From Nitrosopumilaceae archaeon (lineage in GTDB: Archaea > Thermoproteota > Nitrososphaeria > Nitrososphaerales > Nitrosopumilaceae), in contig JAHRAP010000081.1 of NCBI GenBank assembly GCA_020027255.1, positions 1 through 22,082 on the forward strand: DNA of 22,082 nucleotides, in the 5' to 3' direction. Numbering within the stretch: position 1 is the stretch's first letter; the number at the start of each line of letters is the position of its first letter. This document shows positions 1-7,889 of this stretch, piece by piece. A program made the position numbers and the translations under genes. The notes under the pieces are model-generated. The model saw nothing but the letters and a program-made list of their open reading frames with translations, was not told the DNA's origin and searched no databases.

Positions 1-86
1 AAAATTAATATCGTCGTAATTAAACCAACAATAGATAATCCAATCCAAATTTTTTTATTCAATAATAATTTTACGTTACAATACAT
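1..86 (-). CDS. N-terminal fragment of a membrane-anchored or secreted protein (runs off the window)
   Basis: Reading leftward from an ATG at 86-84, the frame stays open to the window edge. It gives about 28 residues: a short polar start, then NKKIWIGLSIVGLITTILI, a typical N-terminal transmembrane or signal-anchor segment. A TTG at 62-60 would start the protein directly at the NKKIW segment and is a plausible alternative. An AT-rich TATA-like stretch on the minus strand at about 107-115 is well placed for a leaderless transcript beginning near the ATG. The function cannot be told because only the membrane segment is present. Confidence 0.5.
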   Translation of the reverse strand, partial: MYCNVKLLLNKKIWIGLSIVGLITTILI

Positions 87-91
87 CTTAA

Positions 92-472
92 ATGTTGATA
101 AAATTATTATTATACGGTTATTTTATTTACATATTGCATTATTTTCAAGCTGTTACACTAGGTAAAAAAAGAGCTTCTAAATCACAACTAATGTTATTCA
201 AAGTTGCAGGTTTTGCATCAATTGTATTAACCACTAAAAAAATAAATGGAGAATTTGTACCAGTGGGAGAAGAAGAATTAACCACAATAATCAACATAGA
301 AAATGGCTATACTACGATCATAGTTGATAAAGATGGATACACAAAAGCACAATCAAAAGTTTTAGAAAAACAAGATGCTATTAATGTGTTTAACAAATTA
401 ATTGATGAAGGATCTGCAAAATACAATGGAGCGTATGTAAACATATGGACTAATAGATATCACACAATTTGA
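92..472 (+). CDS. Hypothetical small protein
   Basis: A 126-codon frame I do not recognise as a named family. The first 23 residues are hydrophobic and could be a membrane anchor, followed by a basic GKKR stretch. An internal ATG at 191 would give a soluble protein of 93 residues, and I cannot decide between the two starts. The rest is mixed alpha/beta in character, with a charged segment (VGEEEL) and a C-terminal region rich in Asn, Lys and Asp. It converges with pyrH, leaving two bases between the stops, and diverges from the partial membrane gene at the left edge. Gene reality rests on the compact, non-overlapping fit between neighbours. Confidence 0.6.
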   Translation: MLIKLLLYGYFIYILHYFQAVTLGKKRASKSQLMLFKVAGFASIVLTTKKINGEFVPVGEEELTTIINIENGYTTIIVDKDGYTKAQSKVLEKQDAINVFNKLIDEGSAKYNGAYVNIWTNRYHTI

Positions 473-474
473 AA

Positions 475-1146
475 TTAGAATGTTATTTCAGTTCCAATTT
501 TTTCCCCAGAAGTAGCTTTTTCAAGATCTTCAATATTCGAATTCAACACAATTGTTTTAATTTTAGATCTTGCTATTATTTTTAATGATACACTGTCAAG
601 CAAGTCGTATCCGCCAGCTGCTGAATCTTGATATGTTATCATATGTTGTAATTCATTAATATTGATTTGATCAAATTTTTTAGCGTTTTGGTTTTTATTT
701 GGATCTTGATCATATATTCCATCAACATCTGTAGCATTAAGAAATTTAGACGCACCTATTTTTTCAGCAATCAAAGCAGCAGTACCATTAGTACTTTGGC
801 CAGGATATAATCCTCCAGAGACTACAATTAAATTAGTATTTACCGCGTTTTGTATTTCTAGCAAATTTTTTGGTGGATATGGATAAACATTATTCATTGA
901 ACATATTAATAATTTAGCATTTAATCTAGATATTTCTATTCCAAATTCGTCTAGTGTAGCCTCGTTAGTATGTAAAGATCTTGCATTAGATATGTAAAGG
1001 CGAGCTATTTTGCCACCACCAGCTATTATTATAGGTTGATATATATCATTTAAACTTGAAATGAATTTGGCGTATTTAGATATGTCAGTACTTTCAAGAT
1101 CAAAAACCCTTCCAGATAATTTGATTACTAATTTTTGTTTCGTCAT
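475..1146 (-). CDS. pyrH: UMP kinase, archaeal type
   Basis: An amino-acid-kinase-fold protein of 223 residues, the usual length of archaeal UMP kinases. It phosphorylates UMP to UDP with ATP in cytosolic pyrimidine synthesis. Visible signatures are the N-terminal IKLSGR phosphate-binding segment, AGGGKIARLY around residues 42-51, SGGLYPGQSTNGTAA near the middle (the archaeal PyrH form of the nucleotide-binding loop) and ATDVDGIYDQDP after it. It is the last gene of a three-gene leftward operon. Its ATG overlaps the TGA of the HD-domain gene upstream in an ATGA arrangement, suggesting translational coupling. Isopentenyl phosphate kinase belongs to the same superfamily but lacks this TDVDGIYDKDP-like pattern. 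Confidence 0.9.
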   Translation of the reverse strand: MTKQKLVIKLSGRVFDLESTDISKYAKFISSLNDIYQPIIIAGGGKIARLYISNARSLHTNEATLDEFGIEISRLNAKLLICSMNNVYPYPPKNLLEIQNAVNTNLIVVSGGLYPGQSTNGTAALIAEKIGASKFLNATDVDGIYDQDPNKNQNAKKFDQININELQHMITYQDSAAGGYDLLDSVSLKIIARSKIKTIVLNSNIEDLEKATSGEKIGTEITF

Positions 1147-2363
1147 GTATTGAAGATTGAACGCGCTGCAATTTCAACTTTTTTTTTATGCTCATGAAAT
1201 GTATATATTCTCAAAATATTCATGGATCCTGTCAAGGTAGAAATCAATGGTATTTTTGATACCGGGGTTTTTTGAATTTTTGAACTATCGTTTGATGTCA
1301 ATGTAATAGAATCATATTCATGTTTTGATGGTGTCAATGGCATGGATGATGTTGTTGATCTGTCAACAAAAATTTGGTTTGGCATTACTTTAGATTTATG
1401 AGATATATTTTTGACCAATCCCTGTATTTTAATTTCAGTGTCATTATCAGTTAAATATTTTTCAAAAACGCACTTTAATAATATTCTGTCGTTGTAATTT
1501 TCAGCTAATTTTTTTGCATATTTTGTTTCTCTTTTCGATGCTGATAAATGTAGTAGTTTTAACAGCATAGAATGGTCATTAAGTTTCAAATAATTATCAA
1601 TATCTAATTTTGTAAATTCTAATTCGTCAAATGATAATTTAATTGAATTTAATAACATTACTTCTGCAGATCTAACTGTCTTATGGAAGTATACAGTTCT
1701 AAACATTTGGTATCTAGAATACATCATTGATTCAAATGAATAAATTGCAGATTTTTCTAATGCTAGTTTTTTATTATATACTCCTAGAGATTGCACTATT
1801 CTCTTATGATCTATTTTGGCATGCTCAGCTCCAGTAAAATATCCATCACGTAAAAGATAATCCATTATGTCGGCACTCAGCGCACCAGATATTATTTCAT
1901 TTATGAATGGTATTTTTGAATTTCCGAAAGCAATATCTGATATTTGCTTTTTATTAAACCCATGTTTGGATAGAATATCTCCAATCTCAGTATGTAATAT
2001 AATTTCATTGCCAATTTCTTCATGAGACATCTTTCGTTTTTCAATTAATATTTCTTCGAAAAGATGAGAAAATGGACCGTGTCCAATATCATGTAGCAAT
2101 GCAGCTAATCTAATATTTTTAATATCTTCATAATTTAAAATCCCTTTTTCATACAAAGTAACTGAAATAAAATTAGCAATATGTAGAACTCCCAATGAAT
2201 GTTCAAACCTACTATGTCTAGCTCCAGGATATACTAAGTGTGCTCCAGAAAGCTGTTTTATTTTTCTTAGTCTTTGAAAAATAGGATTATCAATAATTTC
2301 AATTTCATGTAAATAGATCTTAATGAAATCGTGTATTGGATCTATTATATTTATAAATTTCAT
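1143..2363 (-). CDS. HD-superfamily (deoxy)nucleotide phosphohydrolase
   Basis: A 406-residue metal-dependent HD phosphohydrolase of the dNTPase-like group (COG1078). Near the N-terminus are PIHDFI, RLRKIKQL and RHSRFEHSLGVLH, followed by the HD dyad in LLHDIGHGPFSHLFEE and a later metal-ligand Asp in the ADIMDYLLRD stretch. This order is typical of SAMHD1/Dgt-like enzymes that remove triphosphate from dNTPs. Substrate is inferred: family members vary, but the position between thymidylate kinase and UMP kinase, with ATGA overlaps on both sides, fits nucleotide-pool control. The C-terminal 80 residues are Ser/Thr-rich and less conserved in appearance. Confidence 0.85.
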   Translation of the reverse strand: MKFINIIDPIHDFIKIYLHEIEIIDNPIFQRLRKIKQLSGAHLVYPGARHSRFEHSLGVLHIANFISVTLYEKGILNYEDIKNIRLAALLHDIGHGPFSHLFEEILIEKRKMSHEEIGNEIILHTEIGDILSKHGFNKKQISDIAFGNSKIPFINEIISGALSADIMDYLLRDGYFTGAEHAKIDHKRIVQSLGVYNKKLALEKSAIYSFESMMYSRYQMFRTVYFHKTVRSAEVMLLNSIKLSFDELEFTKLDIDNYLKLNDHSMLLKLLHLSASKRETKYAKKLAENYNDRILLKCVFEKYLTDNDTEIKIQGLVKNISHKSKVMPNQIFVDRSTTSSMPLTPSKHEYDSITLTSNDSSKIQKTPVSKIPLISTLTGSMNILRIYTFHEHKKKVEIAARSIFNT

Positions 2364-2941
2364 AAGAGACCTCGTAATTTAAATATCTCAATAATGGAGT
2401 TATGGATTTCATCTTTTGTGTCAGATGCGTTAACTACCACCCATCCATTTTTTTTTGCTAATTTTTTATATATGTCTGAAACTCGGATCATAAATTTTAT
2501 GTTTGTTTCAAATCTATCTTTGCTTGTATGTTTACGACTAAACAATGTGACAGGATCTCCATCTAAAAGTATCACCAGTTTAGGTTTGGGTAATCCAGAA
2601 TCCAAGTTTTTTAACCAATGTAGATCTAGATTGTTAGCTAGACCATAAGCTAAATTTGATTGGTAATATCTATTTAAAATTAAGAAAGTGTTGTCAATAT
2701 TGTATTTCATTAATTGTGGAAGTTTTTCCCATCTATTAGCTGATAATAAACAATGAATTACTTTGGGATGTAAATTTTGTTTATGGTATAGATAATTTCG
2801 TATTTCTTTTCCAATAGGTGTGGAATAATCTGGAAAACTCATGATTTTTACTTTTTGATTTTGTTTTTGGAGTTTTTTATGTAACAATTTGCATTGTGTT
2901 AGTTTACCAGCTTGATCACAACCTTCGATTACAATTATCAT
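2360..2941 (-). CDS. tmk: Thymidylate (dTMP) kinase
   Basis: A 193-residue P-loop kinase that makes dTDP from dTMP. The Walker A region is EGCDQAGKLTQ at residues 6-16; the family usually has S or T after the GK, whereas here Leu14 is followed by Thr15. The phosphate-binding DRY motif appears as NRYYQSNLAYG. A lid-like SKDRFETN segment lies in the C-terminal third, and SFPDYSTPIGKEIRNYL matches the thymidylate kinase FPDRxTxIG region. First gene of the tmk-HD-pyrH operon, with its TGA overlapping the next ATG. It diverges from hsp20 across about 70 AT-rich bases. Confidence 0.88.
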   Translation of the reverse strand: MIIVIEGCDQAGKLTQCKLLHKKLQKQNQKVKIMSFPDYSTPIGKEIRNYLYHKQNLHPKVIHCLLSANRWEKLPQLMKYNIDNTFLILNRYYQSNLAYGLANNLDLHWLKNLDSGLPKPKLVILLDGDPVTLFSRKHTSKDRFETNIKFMIRVSDIYKKLAKKNGWVVVNASDTKDEIHNSIIEIFKLRGLL

Positions 2942-2982
2942 TACTTAATTACAACATAAAATCAATTAAAAATTTATCAAAC

Positions 2983-2990
2983 TATATAAA
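2983..2990 (+). promoter_or_regulatory. TATA box for hsp20
   Basis: TATATAAA, a near-consensus archaeal TATA element, lies 24 to 31 bases before the first ATG of the small heat-shock gene. Transcription would begin around 3011-3017, at the start codon itself, so the mRNA is probably leaderless. Confidence 0.6.
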
Positions 2991-3013
2991 ATATGTTTAC
3001 TAATTAATTATTG

Positions 3014-3403
3014 ATGATGGGCATGACAAAAAAATTAATTAATGAGATTGGCAATAAATCACGTGAATTTTATGAATTTGTTCTTCCACCAATAGATATG
3101 CATGTAGATAACAATAAACTAACGGTAGTAATAGATATGCCAGGCTTCGACAAAAATAATATCAAGTTATCCATACACAAAAATATACTTTCTATAGAGG
3201 CTAATAAACAATCTAAAAATGATCATGTAAATATGACTAATATAATTTGGAAGCAAAGACCGGATAGAATTGATAAACAAATTTTATTACCTGCGGATAT
3301 TAAAGACGATACAAATATTACAGCATCTGCGAAATATTTAGATGGTGTATTAACTGTATCTATACCTAAAATAGATCATGGTAAAAATATCACCATTGAA
3401 TAA
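3014..3403 (+). CDS. hsp20: Small heat-shock protein, Hsp20/alpha-crystallin family
   Basis: An ATP-independent holdase chaperone of about 130 residues. The alpha-crystallin domain is recognisable from PIDMHVDNNKLTVVIDMPGF, the NNIKLSIHKNILSIEA strand pair, and the LDGVLTVSIPK segment near the end. The C-terminal ITI matches the I-x-I motif that docks neighbouring subunits during oligomerisation. Start choice: the frame opens with TTG at 3011, then ATG at 3014, 3017 and 3023. A TATA box at 2983-2990 places transcription initiation at 3011-3017, so I take 3014, with 3017 nearly as likely. A T-tract follows four bases after the stop region and may end the transcript. Confidence 0.9.
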   Translation: MMGMTKKLINEIGNKSREFYEFVLPPIDMHVDNNKLTVVIDMPGFDKNNIKLSIHKNILSIEANKQSKNDHVNMTNIIWKQRPDRIDKQILLPADIKDDTNITASAKYLDGVLTVSIPKIDHGKNITIE

Positions 3404-3407
3404 AATA

Positions 3408-4943
3408 TTATTTTTTTAAAAAAATAATTCCAACAATTAATGAAGTGATAAATCCAATGGATCCCAATATTTCATTCATGGGGTAAAGAAAAATAGATCC
3501 AATAAATATGGAGGATGTGAATATACCAACAGCCATAGATTTATTTGGTTTCTGTGACTGGTTATCTAAGTTACGTTTAATTAAAAACTTATGTAATTCA
3601 GGCATTATTGAAATTGTTGAATCTACAGATTTTAATATTCGCAAAACAGTACTATAAGATTCTTCGAAATATGCTTTTGTATTTATATGTTCTTGTGTTA
3701 ATATTTTTTGTAAAATTTTAATGAGTTTAAAATTTACATTATGAGTCTTGTATATTCCTTCTATAATGGATGTCATTCTAATGTACAAAGAAAGATTTTT
3801 CGGTAAAATGAATGGAAATTTGCCTATTGATTTATTAACTATAGAGGTCAAAGAGTGAATTTCATTTTCAGTAGGTTTTTTGCCATGTAACGAATTTATT
3901 GACATGTCTATACTTTTTTCTATTAATATATGATCAAAATTTGGTATCAACATACCAAGTTTATACATTATATTAATAGTTCGAGTTGTGTCTTTATCTA
4001 CTAATGCAAGATATAATCTTATTAATAACATACGTGTTTCTTTATCTAATCTACCAACCATACCATAATCATAAATGATTATAGAACCATTTTTGCTAAC
4101 AGAGATATTGCCAGGATGCGGATCTGCATGAAAAATTTTATGGCGTAGCAACATAGTAAAAAATATTTCGTGCAGGTCATGAACTAATTTCACTCTATCA
4201 ATACCTTGTCTATCTAATTTTTCTATATTTGTGATTTTGATTCCAGGAATATACTCCATGGTTAAAATATTACTGGTAGAATAATTTTCATATATATCTG
4301 GAATTATTACATTATTAAAATTAGATAAATTTTTTTTAATGATGCGTAAATTTTTTAATTCCAGATCATAGTTCATTTCTTCATATATTGTTTCAATAAA
4401 TTGCGACGTCATAGCCTGCATTGATGTTTTTATGCTTGGATCTACAAATTTTGTTATAAATGGGAGTGTTTTTATCAATATTTTAATATCTAGTTCTACA
4501 ATTTTTGCAATTCCAGGCCGTTTGACTTTGACTATTACTGTTTTGCCTTGTAATTGTGCGAGATGAGCTTGGGCTAATGAAGCTCCAGATATTGCAGTAG
4601 GTGAGATGGAATCGAATGCAGCTTGACCTAATTCAGTATCAATCAATGTTTTTATTATATCAAATGGAGCCTGAGGCACGTTGTCCTGTAAATTAGATAG
4701 TTCATAAAGATACGGTTGTGGTAATATATCAGCGCGAGATGATAGCCATTGACCAAATTTTATGTATACAGGACCTAATGATACAAAAGTCCGTAAAATT
4801 TTATTGGCGTGCTTGCGATACTTTACAACATTTACATTTTTGCCTTTTTTTTTGATCCAATCACGCCTATCGTATTTTAGTGAAATTATAATCGGTACAA
4901 TTTTGATAATTACTTTAATAATTCTAAATATTTTGTGTTCCAC
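3408..4943 (-). CDS. UbiB/AarF/ADCK-family atypical kinase, membrane-anchored
   Basis: A 511-residue member of the ABC1/UbiB protein-kinase-like family. It has the family-defining KxGQ motif (YIKFGQWLSSRADILP), an alanine-rich-loop equivalent (SGASLAQAHLA) followed by the ATP-binding lysine in VKVKRPG, the catalytic-loop equivalent HADPHPGN, and the metal-binding DYG replacing DFG. Two hydrophobic segments at the C-terminus (about 468-509) anchor it in the membrane. Relatives act as ATPases supporting quinone or isoprenoid-lipid metabolism; the archaeal role is not established, so naming it ubiB would overstate. GTG is the start codon. It follows the 122-residue hypothetical gene by one base and is surely co-transcribed with it. 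Confidence 0.87.
   Translation of the reverse strand: MEHKIFRIIKVIIKIVPIIISLKYDRRDWIKKKGKNVNVVKYRKHANKILRTFVSLGPVYIKFGQWLSSRADILPQPYLYELSNLQDNVPQAPFDIIKTLIDTELGQAAFDSISPTAISGASLAQAHLAQLQGKTVIVKVKRPGIAKIVELDIKILIKTLPFITKFVDPSIKTSMQAMTSQFIETIYEEMNYDLELKNLRIIKKNLSNFNNVIIPDIYENYSTSNILTMEYIPGIKITNIEKLDRQGIDRVKLVHDLHEIFFTMLLRHKIFHADPHPGNISVSKNGSIIIYDYGMVGRLDKETRMLLIRLYLALVDKDTTRTINIMYKLGMLIPNFDHILIEKSIDMSINSLHGKKPTENEIHSLTSIVNKSIGKFPFILPKNLSLYIRMTSIIEGIYKTHNVNFKLIKILQKILTQEHINTKAYFEESYSTVLRILKSVDSTISIMPELHKFLIKRNLDNQSQKPNKSMAVGIFTSSIFIGSIFLYPMNEILGSIGFITSLIVGIIFLKK
3409..3425. terminator. Possible bidirectional T-tract terminator between convergent genes
   Basis: Seven T's followed by seven A's form a palindromic TTTTTTTAAAAAAA at 3411-3424. 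On the + strand the T-tract comes just after the hsp20 stop. On the minus strand the T's fall in the last codons of the UbiB-like gene. Archaeal termination relies on such U-rich tracts, helped by aCPSF1/FttA. Position supports the call; no experiment does. Confidence 0.35.
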
Positions 4944-4944
4944 T

Positions 4945-5313
4945 TTATTTTAACTTTTTTGTGAAATTATAACCAGCGTATCCAAATACCAATGCAGTAA
5001 AAAATCCAATCAAGTTTTTGGTTGATTTATTATTATTTTTTAGAACAACAGACGATAGTTTACATCCCACAAAAGACGATAATAATCCTATTAACATTTC
5101 AGGCGCATCTAGAAGTAAATGCCCTATCGGATCCTTGCGTGGATCTTTCTTATCCACATGCACTAAAAAAATATCTGCGTATTCACGTATATGTAGATTG
5201 CCATATCGATATTGTTTAATTGCATCATTCTTTATTCCGAGAAAAGTTTCTTGTGCACCATCTAACATAAATTGCCGTATTTCTTTTGGTACTAAGACAT
5301 CATTATTTGTCAT
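4945..5313 (-). CDS. Hypothetical protein with C-terminal membrane segments, partner of the UbiB-like kinase
   Basis: A 122-residue protein I cannot place in a named family. The N-terminal half is polar and charged (MTNNDVLVPKEIRQF, a KKDPRKDPIGH segment). The C-terminal half has two hydrophobic stretches (LLLDAPEMLIGLLSSFVG and LIGFFTALVFGYAGY), suggesting a two-pass or hairpin membrane protein with a basic tail. It is the first gene of a two-gene unit with the UbiB-like kinase, spaced by one base. A TATA box 19 to 27 bases upstream suggests a leaderless mRNA. The tight coupling makes a shared membrane function with the kinase a fair inference. Confidence 0.7.
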   Translation of the reverse strand: MTNNDVLVPKEIRQFMLDGAQETFLGIKNDAIKQYRYGNLHIREYADIFLVHVDKKDPRKDPIGHLLLDAPEMLIGLLSSFVGCKLSSVVLKNNNKSTKNLIGFFTALVFGYAGYNFTKKLK

Positions 5314-5331
5314 AAAAAATAGTCAAATGTA

Positions 5332-5340
5332 TTTTATATA
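5332..5340 (-). promoter_or_regulatory. TATA box for the hypothetical-UbiB operon
   Basis: On the minus strand this reads TATATAAAA, centred about 25 bases before the ATG at 5313. The transcript would begin at or next to the start codon. Confidence 0.5.
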
Positions 5341-5384
5341 TTTCTAATTGTCTAAAAACAAAAATAATTTTATTATTATGATAG

Positions 5385-5392
5385 TTATAAAT
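5385..5392 (+). promoter_or_regulatory. TATA box for the NUDIX gene
   Basis: TTATAAAT lies about 26 bases before the ATG at 5414, again the spacing expected for a leaderless transcript. It sits back to back with the TATA box of the leftward operon at 5332-5340. Confidence 0.45.
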
Positions 5393-5413
5393 GAATGAAG
5401 CATTATTGATCGT

Positions 5414-5941
5414 ATGACTGTAGACATACAAACCGTCACACAAAACAAAATTTATTCAAATAATATTTTTAAAATAAGCCAACGCGAGTTGATGTGGGGT
5501 AAACAAATAAGAAAATTTGACATCATAGAACATAATGGTTCTGTTGCCATATTAACATTAGACAACAAAAATATAGTAATGATAGAACAATATCGTGCGT
5601 CTACTGAAGAATATGTTCTAGAAATACCTGCAGGTACTATAGAAAAAAACGAAAAACCAGAAGAGTGTGCAATGAGAGAATTGGAAGAAGAGACAGGATA
5701 CAAAGCTAAAAATATTGTGCATATGATATCATATTATTCTTCAATAGGGTATAGCACTGAATTAATTCATTGTTATGTTGCTACAGACATATATAAAAAT
5801 AGTAGCATAATATCTGATGATGAGATCATAAATGTTAAAAAAATTGAATTCGAAGAATTACTAGATATGATAAAAACAAATAAAATAATCGATTCAAAGA
5901 CAATATGCGCAATATTATTTTATAATCAATTTCGTAATTAA
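5414..5941 (+). CDS. NUDIX hydrolase, ADP-ribose pyrophosphatase-like
   Basis: A 175-residue NUDIX enzyme. The NUDIX box G-x5-E-x7-REUxEExGU is complete: the G of AGTIEKNE, then seven residues, then RELEEETGY, at about residues 75-97. Upstream QYRASTEEYVLEIPAG is characteristic of the ADP-ribose pyrophosphatase branch, which splits ADP-ribose into AMP and ribose 5-phosphate. Metal is bound by the REXXEE glutamates. Substrate is inferred from this resemblance; other nucleoside diphosphate sugars are possible. Its TAA overlaps the stop of the convergent PhoU-like gene by three bases, leaving no intergenic space for separate terminators. Confidence 0.88.
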   Translation: MTVDIQTVTQNKIYSNNIFKISQRELMWGKQIRKFDIIEHNGSVAILTLDNKNIVMIEQYRASTEEYVLEIPAGTIEKNEKPEECAMRELEEETGYKAKNIVHMISYYSSIGYSTELIHCYVATDIYKNSSIISDDEIINVKKIEFEELLDMIKTNKIIDSKTICAILFYNQFRN

Positions 5942-6921
5942 GTATTGTAATTAGGCTTTACAAGATCAGCTATATCAATCCACGAATGTATTATTTTCTC
6001 AAACATATGGATGATATCTAAATAATCCAACGGTATTTGTTTAGTGTTTTCTAACAAATATCTAACATCATATATTTTTTGTTGGTATTTACGGTATAGT
6101 TTAATAGCTTCTATCGCAAGACATCTATTATTTTGTATGAATGCGTCTATTGATTTTTGTTCTATTGAACCAAAATATTTTGTCAAATCATAAACCTTTT
6201 GAAGTTCATTTTTTGACAATGTAGTGTTTATTAGCAGATTAGCTAGATCGACAATAACATCACCAGTTGTTTCCAAGATATGAGCTGCGATTCTATAATC
6301 TAGGATATCTATATTTTCTAAATTAAATTTGTTAGCTAATTTTCTGTCTACTATAATAGTACGTATTAATCGCACCAATAAGAAATATTGTCGATCAACT
6401 TCGTCGTCTCTAGTAGACAACGAATGTAGATTTGTTCTATCACTCAGTGAGAATCCTAATAAAACAGTATTAAACATGCCAAGTTCTATAGTGCTTATTC
6501 GCTTCAAAATTTTTTCTGGGTTTAATGTAGTGCTATCTAATAAGAACTGTAGATCTATATTAGAAGAACCTTCTTCTACTATCTCCATCCCTACCAATCG
6601 CCTCATAGAACTACGTATTTTTTCACGATCTTCAGTAGGTATGATGATGACTTTACTTCGTATTTTAATTAAATCATATCCCAGTAGATACGCACCTATT
6701 ATATCTGCAATTATATTTTCCTCTGTTTGTAGTGGATAAGAGATAGTTACTTCTTTGGAAACACGTGTATTTTTGTTTACAGTGATAGATATATTATTAT
6801 GATTTGTTTCCAATTCAACTTCATCACTTTTATGTAGATTATTCTCATCTATCCATTGTTTTGGAAGAGATACGAGGATGCTGTTTCCTATTTTTTGCAA
6901 TGTTCTAATGAATTTGTCCAA
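5938..6921 (-). CDS. AbrB-PhoU fusion, phosphate-uptake-type regulator
   Basis: A 327-residue protein whose first 45 residues form a SpoVT/AbrB swapped-hairpin DNA-binding domain (FIRTLQKIGNSILVSLPKQW, then DEVELE). The rest consists of PhoU-like helical repeats (VDRQYFLLVRLIRTII, DYRIAAHILETTGDVIVDLAN). Archaeal proteins of this build are annotated as phosphate uptake regulators. Whether this one binds DNA or responds to phosphate cannot be told here: no pst transporter or phosphate genes adjoin it. It begins with TTG (6921-6919) and faces the CoA operon across about 60 very AT-rich bases, so the two may share a promoter region. Confidence 0.85.
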   Translation of the reverse strand: MDKFIRTLQKIGNSILVSLPKQWIDENNLHKSDEVELETNHNNISITVNKNTRVSKEVTISYPLQTEENIIADIIGAYLLGYDLIKIRSKVIIIPTEDREKIRSSMRRLVGMEIVEEGSSNIDLQFLLDSTTLNPEKILKRISTIELGMFNTVLLGFSLSDRTNLHSLSTRDDEVDRQYFLLVRLIRTIIVDRKLANKFNLENIDILDYRIAAHILETTGDVIVDLANLLINTTLSKNELQKVYDLTKYFGSIEQKSIDAFIQNNRCLAIEAIKLYRKYQQKIYDVRYLLENTKQIPLDYLDIIHMFEKIIHSWIDIADLVKPNYNT

Positions 6922-6983
6922 TTTAAATTAGTATAAGTAATTTAAACCATATTTTTATATTTTTAATTAAATTTAAATTCTAG

Positions 6984-7889
6984 ATGGTAAAAGCTAAAGC
7001 TATTGCGTTTTGTCCGGCTCACATAACTGGATTTTTCAAACCAGAATTAACTTTGAAAAAACCAGAATTAATAGGATCTACAGGTGTGGGTTTTTCAATA
7101 AAACATGGAATAACTACATCAGTGACAATTGAAGGCAGCACTAAAACAACTGTTAATATAAATAATACAGGATATAAGTCCAATAATAACAATGTGTCTG
7201 AATTTATAGTAAAAGAGTTTCTTAAACTAACTAAAAAATGCTTTGTGGTAAATGTAACACATGATACAACAATTCCGATAGGACATGGTTTGGGATGCAG
7301 TGGAGCAGTCGCATTATCATTATCATTAGCACTGAATAAAGCATTTAATTTTAAATATTCTAAAATTGAAGTTGGGCAAATCGCACACAACGCTGAGATT
7401 ATATGCAATACTGGCTTAGGTGATGTTTTGGCTACATATTATGGTGGTTTCGAAATACGTACAAAATGCGGAGCTCCTGGAATAGGATTAGTTAAAAAAA
7501 TACACATAGATAATTCGCTGATGGTGATAATTGGTTGTTTATCTTCAATACATACCAAAAAATTGATTCAAAAAAGCAAAAAAGCTAGTACATTAGGAAA
7601 TGAGATGATAAATAAATTTTACCAAACTGAAGATAATGATGAGTTTCATGATATGTCATTAAAGTTTGCACAACATATGAATATAATTACGCCCAAAATG
7701 AATTTGATAATAAATGAGTTACGCCAAAACAAAATTAAATGTGGAGTAGCTCTTTTTGGTGAAACTATTTTTGCCATCATACATAAAAACATGGCCAAAA
7801 AAGTTTTCTGGATTATGGAGAAGTATAAATGCATAATAATAGAATCTAAAATAGACTACATAGGAGCTAGGATCAAAAACCATGAATAA
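6984..7889 (+). CDS. Pantoate kinase (GHMP family)
   Basis: The archaeal pantoate kinase phosphorylates pantoate to 4-phosphopantoate, the first of two archaeal steps that replace the bacterial pantothenate synthetase/kinase pair. It has 301 residues, normal for the family. The N-terminal AFCPAHITGFFKP is the signature of this GHMP branch (COG1829). The ATP-binding GHMP loop is PIGHGLGCSGAVALSLSLAL, near residues 93-112, and GLGDVLATYYGGFEIR follows. First gene of a four-gene CoA operon; its last eight bases overlap the phosphopantothenate synthetase gene. A TTTATAT stretch at about 6954-6960 is a possible TATA box. Confidence 0.92.
   Translation: MVKAKAIAFCPAHITGFFKPELTLKKPELIGSTGVGFSIKHGITTSVTIEGSTKTTVNINNTGYKSNNNNVSEFIVKEFLKLTKKCFVVNVTHDTTIPIGHGLGCSGAVALSLSLALNKAFNFKYSKIEVGQIAHNAEIICNTGLGDVLATYYGGFEIRTKCGAPGIGLVKKIHIDNSLMVIIGCLSSIHTKKLIQKSKKASTLGNEMINKFYQTEDNDEFHDMSLKFAQHMNIITPKMNLIINELRQNKIKCGVALFGETIFAIIHKNMAKKVFWIMEKYKCIIIESKIDYIGARIKNHE

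Noticed and set aside
2331..2648. 105-codon plus-strand frame opposite tmk and the HD gene
   Set aside because: Overlaps two confident genes on the other strand and shows no motif.
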